DNA from: Candidatus Enterococcus testudinis
Lineage (GTDB): Bacteria > Bacillota > Bacilli > Lactobacillales > Enterococcaceae
Length of the DNA: 60,275 bases
Direction of reading: 5' to 3'
NCBI RefSeq assembly: GCF_002140915.1
Contig: NZ_NGKU01000001.1
Span: 1,512,186 to 1,572,460 of the forward strand
Position numbers and translations under genes: made by a program. This document shows, piece after piece, positions 55,301 through 60,275 of this stretch (its first letter is position 1; every line of letters begins with the position of its first letter). Below the pieces are notes generated by a model, which made no database searches, had not been told where the DNA came from, and was given only the letters and a program-made list of their open reading frames with translations.

Positions 55301-56345
55301 CACGATTGTTGAGAACACAACAAGTTATCTTAAGGAAATCCAAGAACAGTTATTTATGGGGCATCATCTCACGCATCACCAAATGCGCTGCTTTGCCCAA
55401 GGAGTCTTGACTGGCGGATACACGGATAGCCAATTAGGCGCTGCATTGATGGCGCTAAAACATAAAGGCATCACAGCAGAAGAATTGACTGCATTGGCTC
55501 AGATCATGCAAGAACAGGCTATTGCCATTCCGTATCAAGGAGATGCGATGGACAATTGCGGGACTGGCGGTGATCATTCTAATAGTTTCAATATCTCAAC
55601 AACGACCGCATTTGTTTTGGCGGCCGGCGGTATCACCATGGCGAAGCATGGTAACCGCAGCGTATCCAGCCGTTCTGGCAGTGCCGATGTTTTAGCCAGT
55701 TTGGGCATCAATATCCAGTCCACACCGACACATATTGCAGATATGTTGTCTTCAATCGGGATTGCATTCTTATTTGCGCCGTCCTTGCATCCAGGAATGA
55801 AGGTTGTGATGAAAGTCAGACAAGAGCTAGCCACGCCGACGATTTTCAATTTGCTAGGCCCATTGATCAATCCTGTGCCGTTAACTACCCAATTAATGGG
55901 CACCTACGCTGGCGAAACCCTGGAAGATACTGCCCATAGCTTAGGCGCTTTGGGGCGAAAGCGTGGGATGGTCATTCATGGATATCAGGGCATGGATGAA
56001 GCCAATTTAGCTGGTCCCGTACAGATCAGCAGATTTCAAGGGCAACAGGTCGAAAATATCGTCCTGGATCCGAAGGAATATGGATTTGCATCCGCACCGA
56101 TCCAAGCAATCATTGGCGGCGATGCAACACGCAATGCAACGATTTTAACAGACGTTTTACAGAATAAACCTTCTCTATACTTAGAAACAGTCGTACTCAA
56201 TGCGGGATTAGGATTTTGTGCTCATGGATCAGTGGACACATTCTCAGAAGGATTTGCGCTGGCTAGAGCATGTATTGCCTCTGGTGCTGCCTTTGACAAA
56301 TTGCAAGCATTGATCACTGCATCAAACCAACATATTGCTTCATAA
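55290..56345 (+). CDS. trpD: Anthranilate phosphoribosyltransferase
   Basis: 351 residues. The PRPP site reads DNCGTGGDHSNSFNISTT and KHGNRSVSSRSGSADVLASL; the anthranilate side shows HPGMKVVMKVRQELATPTIF and NLLGPLINP. It transfers the phosphoribosyl group to anthranilate. It overlaps trpG by 11 nt. All family key residues are present. Confidence 0.97.
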   Translation: MPNSTIVENTTSYLKEIQEQLFMGHHLTHHQMRCFAQGVLTGGYTDSQLGAALMALKHKGITAEELTALAQIMQEQAIAIPYQGDAMDNCGTGGDHSNSFNISTTTAFVLAAGGITMAKHGNRSVSSRSGSADVLASLGINIQSTPTHIADMLSSIGIAFLFAPSLHPGMKVVMKVRQELATPTIFNLLGPLINPVPLTTQLMGTYAGETLEDTAHSLGALGRKRGMVIHGYQGMDEANLAGPVQISRFQGQQVENIVLDPKEYGFASAPIQAIIGGDATRNATILTDVLQNKPSLYLETVVLNAGLGFCAHGSVDTFSEGFALARACIASGAAFDKLQALITASNQHIAS

Positions 56346-56367
56346 AATAAACCTAAGGAGATCAACT

Positions 56368-57123
56368 ATGGATTTTTTGACACAAATTTTAGCAACAAAA
56401 GCCGAAGAAGTAGCCAATATGCCAGAGGAACGTATACGAGATAGCAAACCTCGACCTTCCTTTTTTCATAAGGTACAACAAGACACTGACCGGATACACA
56501 TCATTGGTGAAGTCAAGCGGGCTTCTCCGTCTAAAGGTTTGATCAATCAAGCAGTTGATTGTGTTGCTCAAGCCATAGCATACCAAGACGCGGGCGTCAG
56601 TGCCATATCTGTACTGACAGATGAACAATACTTTCATGGCGCAATCGACGATTTACGCAAGGTGAGTCAAGTCGTAGATATCCCGTTACTGTGTAAAGAT
56701 TTTATTATCAGTCAAAAACAATTGGTTCGGGCGAAAAATGCTGGGGCAAGTATCGTACTATTGATTGTTGCGGCACTCTCAGATCTTCAGTTGGCTGCGT
56801 TATATGCAGATGCGAATGCACTAGGTTTAGAGGTCCTTGTAGAAGTGCATAATGCTGAGGAACTGCAACGAGCCCAAGCTATAGGTGCCAAAATCATTGG
56901 TGTCAACAATCGAGATTTGAAGACATTCCAAGTGTCAATCGATGTCAGTGTCGACTTGGCACCGAAACAGACGGAAACGATTTTTATTAGTGAATCAGGC
57001 TTTCGAACAAAAGCGGATGTAGCACGGGTCACAAGGGATTATCACGGCATATTGGTAGGAGAAACCTTGATGCGTAGCGGGGCTATTGCAGCGACGGTCA
57101 AAGAATTGCAGGTGGCGCGCTGA
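56368..57123 (+). CDS. trpC: Indole-3-glycerol phosphate synthase
   Basis: 251 residues forming a TIM barrel: EVKRASPSKG with catalytic Lys, PLLCKDFIISQ, LEVLVEVHNAEEL, GVNNRDLKTF, ISESGF and VGETLMRS. It closes the indole ring of IGP. ATG 56368 follows AAGGAG by 7 nt. Single-domain form, with trpF as a separate gene that starts on its last base. Confidence 0.97.
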   Translation: MDFLTQILATKAEEVANMPEERIRDSKPRPSFFHKVQQDTDRIHIIGEVKRASPSKGLINQAVDCVAQAIAYQDAGVSAISVLTDEQYFHGAIDDLRKVSQVVDIPLLCKDFIISQKQLVRAKNAGASIVLLIVAALSDLQLAALYADANALGLEVLVEVHNAEELQRAQAIGAKIIGVNNRDLKTFQVSIDVSVDLAPKQTETIFISESGFRTKADVARVTRDYHGILVGETLMRSGAIAATVKELQVAR

Positions 57124-57785
57124 TGACCAAAGTAAAAATCTGCGGTTTGACACAAGCACGCCATGTCGAAGCGGCCGTGGCTGCAGGTGCCGACTATCTT
57201 GGTTTTGTTTTCGCCAAAAGCCGCCGTTTGATCACGCCAGCATCTGTCAAGGAAATCACACACCATGTACCACAAACGGTCCACAAAGTAGGGGTTTTTG
57301 TCCAACCAACATTTGCTGAAATAAAAGCCGCTTATGTCAGCGCCGGCATATCTCACGTGCAACTGCATGGACAACTGACAGACTCTGTGCAGCAGGCTTT
57401 GACAGAAGGTGCATTTCAGCAATTGCAGCTCTCAGTCATCCATGCTTTCAATGGAGAGTCGCCAGATTTGCACAAAGAACTTGCTGGGTCAAAAGCTGAT
57501 TTCGTCTTATTGGATGCCCCTGCTGATACGACCGGCTATGCCGGAGGTAATGGTCGGGCCTTTAATTGGTCGGTCGTCGCCAAAAAAGCACAGATAGACA
57601 AGCCATTATTCATCGCAGGCGGTTTGCATCAAGGCAATGTCCAGCAAGCAATCCAGTATTTTTCCCCCTTTGCTGTCGATGTTTCAAGCGGTGTCGAAAC
57701 AAATGGGGAAAAGGATGCAAAAAAAATCACCACATTCATAAGGAAAGTAAAGGAGCTGTCAGTCAATGAAACAACCAACAAATAA
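57123..57785 (+). CDS. trpF: Phosphoribosylanthranilate isomerase
   Basis: 220 residues: KVKICGLTQ with catalytic Cys, [41 protein letters not shown] (Asp, phosphate loop) and [19 protein letters not shown]. It isomerises PRA to CdRP. The start TGATG overlaps the trpC stop; the last 20 nt overlap trpB. Confidence 0.96.
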   Translation: MTKVKICGLTQARHVEAAVAAGADYLGFVFAKSRRLITPASVKEITHHVPQTVHKVGVFVQPTFAEIKAAYVSAGISHVQLHGQLTDSVQQALTEGAFQQLQLSVIHAFNGESPDLHKELAGSKADFVLLDAPADTTGYAGGNGRAFNWSVVAKKAQIDKPLFIAGGLHQGNVQQAIQYFSPFAVDVSSGVETNGEKDAKKITTFIRKVKELSVNETTNK

Positions 57786-58956
57786 AGGATTCTTTGGTGC
57801 ATTTGGTGGCCAATTCGTACCAGAAACATTGATGTACGCCGTTCAGCAACTAGAAATCACCTATCGCGAGGCCCAACAGGACTCTGCATTTCAAGCTACG
57901 CTAGCAGAGTATTTGAAAGAATATGTCGGCAGAGAAACACCGTTGTATTTTGCGGAAAATCTGACGAAGGCGTTAGGGGGTGCGAAAATTTATCTTAAGA
58001 GAGAAGATTTGAATCATACAGGCGCCCACAAAATCAACAATGCGCTAGGTCAAGTCTTATTGGCCAAGCGAATGGGCAAAAATAAAGTAGTGGCAGAAAC
58101 AGGGGCTGGTCAACATGGTGTCGCCACTGCTACAGCTGCCGCGCTTTTCGGCATGGATTGTACGATCTTCATGGGGGCTGTCGATGTCAAAAGGCAAGCG
58201 CTGAATGTCTTTCGGATGGAACTATTAGGTGCCAAAGTCATTTCCGTGACATCAGGGAATCATACATTGAAAGATGCCGTCAATGAAGCATTACGCTATT
58301 GGGTCGCTACAGTCGAAGATACCCACTATGTCATGGGCTCTGTTTTGGGACCGCATCCTTTCCCAGAAATCGTTCGTGATTTCCAAAGTGTTATCGGCAA
58401 GGAGACACGACAACAGATCCTAGACAAAGAGGGACGATTACCAGATATGGTAATGGCGTGTGTTGGAGGCGGCAGCAATGCGATGGGCATGTTTTATCCT
58501 TTTGTTGATGATACCGAGGTTCAATTAATCGGTGTTGAAGCCGCCGGATTAGGGGTTCAGACTGAGGCGCACGCGGCGACATTGACCAAAGGCAGTATTG
58601 GTATTCTTCATGGGGCCCGCATGCACTTGTTGCAAGATGATGACGGGCAAGTGATCGAACCGTATTCGATTTCTGCAGGCTTAGATTATCCAGGCGTCGG
58701 TCCGGAGCATTCTTATCTGAGAGAAATAAAAAGAGCGACATATCAGGCAATTGAAGATGACGAGGCTGTTGCGGCTTTTTATCGCTTATCACGAGCCGAA
58801 GGGATCATTCCGGCATTAGAAAGCGCCCACGCGATCGCACAAGCCATAAAAACAGCCCCTACGATGACAAACGATCAATTGTTGGTCATTTGTTTATCCG
58901 GCAGAGGCGACAAAGATGTCCAACAAATCAAAGAACGAGAAGGGCAGGGATCGTAA
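57766..58956 (+). CDS. trpB: Tryptophan synthase beta chain
   Basis: 396 residues, PLP enzyme. PLP lysine in [15 protein letters not shown], the COMM-domain region with [20 protein letters not shown], phosphate loop [13 protein letters not shown] and ESAHA near the end. It joins indole and serine. TrpB1 type by its close coupling to trpA (1 nt gap). Confidence 0.98.
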   Translation: MKQPTNKGFFGAFGGQFVPETLMYAVQQLEITYREAQQDSAFQATLAEYLKEYVGRETPLYFAENLTKALGGAKIYLKREDLNHTGAHKINNALGQVLLAKRMGKNKVVAETGAGQHGVATATAAALFGMDCTIFMGAVDVKRQALNVFRMELLGAKVISVTSGNHTLKDAVNEALRYWVATVEDTHYVMGSVLGPHPFPEIVRDFQSVIGKETRQQILDKEGRLPDMVMACVGGGSNAMGMFYPFVDDTEVQLIGVEAAGLGVQTEAHAATLTKGSIGILHGARMHLLQDDDGQVIEPYSISAGLDYPGVGPEHSYLREIKRATYQAIEDDEAVAAFYRLSRAEGIIPALESAHAIAQAIKTAPTMTNDQLLVICLSGRGDKDVQQIKEREGQGS

Positions 58957-58957
58957 T

Positions 58958-59740
58958 ATGTCACAATCATCATTTACCACGTATATGCAGCAACAAGCCA
59001 AAGAAAAGTCATGTTTTGTACCTTACATTATGGCCGGTGCCAATGGGTTGGATCGGTTGCAAGCTGAGATTGATTTGCTGAGCGAATACGGAGCGACAGC
59101 AATTGAAATCGGGATTCCATTTTCTGACCCGGTAGCCGATGGACCAGTCATCCAACAGGCTGGCATCCAAGCCCGTGCTCATGGTACGACATTCAAAACA
59201 ATCATCCAGCAGCTACAACAGCTAAACACTGAAGTCCCATTGATTCTCATGGGCTACGCCAATTCATTTTTCCATTATGGTTTTCAGGCACTACTTGAAG
59301 CTCTCAAAGAAACCAATGTCAAAGCGTTGATTATACCAGATTTGCCTTTTGAACATCGTGATTTAGTTATACCCTTGCTGACTACAGCGGATATCGCGCT
59401 CATTACACTCATTTCACTTACCAGTCCGTTATCCAGAATCAACACATTGACAAAAGCGGCGGATGGGTTTGTATACGCGGTTACAGTAAATGGAGTTACT
59501 GGGAAGGGTTCAGATTTTTCAGAAGGCTTGGATACACATTTACAGGCCGTTGCTCAGATCAGTCCGATTCCAGTATTGGCAGGCTTTGGTATTCGCTCTG
59601 CTGCTGATGTCAAACGATTTAGTCGTATATGTGGCGGTGTTGTTGTCGGCTCAGCAATCGTTGCTGCTTTGGATCAGTCTCTCATCGAAGCCGAACAAAT
59701 GCTCCAATCACTGGGTTTAGAAAAGAAGAAAGGATCGTAA
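58958..59740 (+). CDS. trpA: Tryptophan synthase alpha chain
   Basis: 260 residues: VPYIMAGANGLDRL, catalytic Glu in AIEIGIPFSDPVADGPVIQ and Asp in IIPDLPFE, the YAVTVNGVTGKGSDF loop and PVLAGFGIRSAADV with VGSAIV. It cleaves IGP to indole for TrpB. ATG 58958 follows AGGG. VNGVTG replaces the usual SRxGVTG in loop 6, a small deviation. The last trp gene; its stop lies in a terminator. Confidence 0.97.
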   Translation: MSQSSFTTYMQQQAKEKSCFVPYIMAGANGLDRLQAEIDLLSEYGATAIEIGIPFSDPVADGPVIQQAGIQARAHGTTFKTIIQQLQQLNTEVPLILMGYANSFFHYGFQALLEALKETNVKALIIPDLPFEHRDLVIPLLTTADIALITLISLTSPLSRINTLTKAADGFVYAVTVNGVTGKGSDFSEGLDTHLQAVAQISPIPVLAGFGIRSAADVKRFSRICGGVVVGSAIVAALDQSLIEAEQMLQSLGLEKKKGS

Positions 59741-59761
59741 GCGATCCTTTCTTCTTTTTTT
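59722..59761. terminator. Bidirectional terminator
   Basis: AAGAAGAAAGGATCG and CGATCCTTTCTTCTT form a perfect stem with a T-run, between the convergent trpA and AmiS-like genes. Confidence 0.92.
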
Positions 59762-60248
59762 ATGTGTACAAACCAGCCAGCATCAGTATACCAGGCAGCC
59801 ACGTTGTGAAGATGCCGCAGACAATCGCGAAATAATGAATCGATTTGCCAAAATTGACTTTCATCACTGTATCCAAGAAACCGCAAAACCACAGGACGCC
59901 CCAAATCAACCAAATCACGGCAAACACCCAATCGTTTTCCCACTGCCAACTGATCCAAGCAAAAGGGACCGTATTGATAGCAACAAAAAGTGCATAGATT
60001 CCATAGATTCGCATATCTAGATGGAAAACATATAAGATGCCGACTAACAGATAGGTGAAAGAAAATAAAAAACCAGTCCCTGCTTCGTAATATGCCCCTT
60101 GAAACATGTAGAGAAGATTGATAATGAATGATAACGAACCTGTTAATAGATTAATCAATGATAACGATCGATGATCAATAGACAATAAACTGCCCCAACC
60201 ATTGATTATTAAGGTTATTCCAACAAAAAATAATCCAATTCCTAACAT
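59760..60248 (-). CDS. AmiS/UreI-family channel
   Basis: 162 residues and about six membrane helices. The start LGIGLFFVGITLIINGWGSL, FLFSFTYLLVGILYVFHLDM, YALFVAINTVPFAWISW and WLIWGVLWFCGFLD follow the AmiS/UreI pattern of small urea or short-amide channels. AAAGGAGG precedes ATG 60248. No urease or amidase gene is in the window, so the substrate is unclear; it may form a unit with genes to its left on the chromosome. Confidence 0.85.
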   Translation of the reverse strand: MLGIGLFFVGITLIINGWGSLLSIDHRSLSLINLLTGSLSFIINLLYMFQGAYYEAGTGFLFSFTYLLVGILYVFHLDMRIYGIYALFVAINTVPFAWISWQWENDWVFAVIWLIWGVLWFCGFLDTVMKVNFGKSIHYFAIVCGIFTTWLPGILMLAGLYT

Positions 60249-60275
60249 AAAAATCCTCCTTTATTCTTATTATAG

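Overview
The window looks like chromosome from a low-GC Gram-positive coccus of the Lactobacillales, most likely an Enterococcus or close relative. Pointers are AT-rich DNA, strong AGGAGG ribosome sites with many TTG starts, an LPNTG wall-anchored protein, a class C (pilin-type) sortase, an Mga-type regulator, a PplA/cAD1-type lipoprotein, PTS beta-glucoside genes and tryptophan genes in the Gram-positive order trpEGDCFBA. The genus is an inference; no rRNA gene is present.

Layout. (1) 0-4 kb: a cut-off MerR gene, a decayed lipoprotein esterase with an (AT)11 tract, small remnants and an IS3-family element. (2) 4.2-15.4 kb: a stress or detoxification regulon around an AdhR/NmlR-like MerR regulator. 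Five promoters with exactly 19 bp between -35 and -10 carry one shared palindrome. They drive an SDR, a cupin, a G6PDH-N-like protein, a cyclophilin-like lipoprotein and a reductase/CMD/transporter operon. A beta-glucoside unit (RpiR, GH1, PTS EIIBCA) sits in the middle. (3) 15.6-18.7 kb: the regulatory and recombination end of a Tn916/ICE-like element (sigma-like, HTH, DUF3789, DUF3173, tyrosine integrase), several genes broken, with a roughly 220-nt closed structured RNA candidate. (4) 19-27 kb: a broken zeta-toxin-like gene with a small partner, a two-permease ABC exporter with lipoprotein and two-component system, an ABC remnant and a zinc alcohol dehydrogenase.

(5) 27-38.7 kb: a wall-anchored PL9-like pectate lyase behind a cre site, a doubly flavinylated-type lipoprotein, a cation exchanger behind a hairpin leader, an orphan CitG, an AI-2E family protein, a heavily decayed Mga regulator and pilus remnants. 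A perfect 19-bp Nextera/Tn5 mosaic end at 36367-36385 marks a probable assembly artefact. (6) 38.7-46.3 kb: a carbohydrate cluster with an RpiR regulator, three Gfo/Idh/MocA oxidoreductases, a collapsed PTS EIIC, a UPF0303 protein, a GH1 6-phospho-beta-glucosidase and a nucleotide-sugar-epimerase-like protein. (7) 46.4-52.6 kb: a flavin disulfide reductase, an M23 peptidase, an AbgT transporter, small membrane proteins and a GT1 glycosyltransferase. (8) 52.6-60.3 kb: tandem T-box riboswitches leading trpEGDCFBA, then an AmiS/UreI channel.

Pseudogenes are unusually frequent. Some carry several nonsense codons (Mga-like regulator), which looks like real decay. Others differ from an intact gene by one base, often in a homopolymer run (A6-A8, G4, T5). 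Together with the adapter remnant, this means some frameshifts may be sequence errors.
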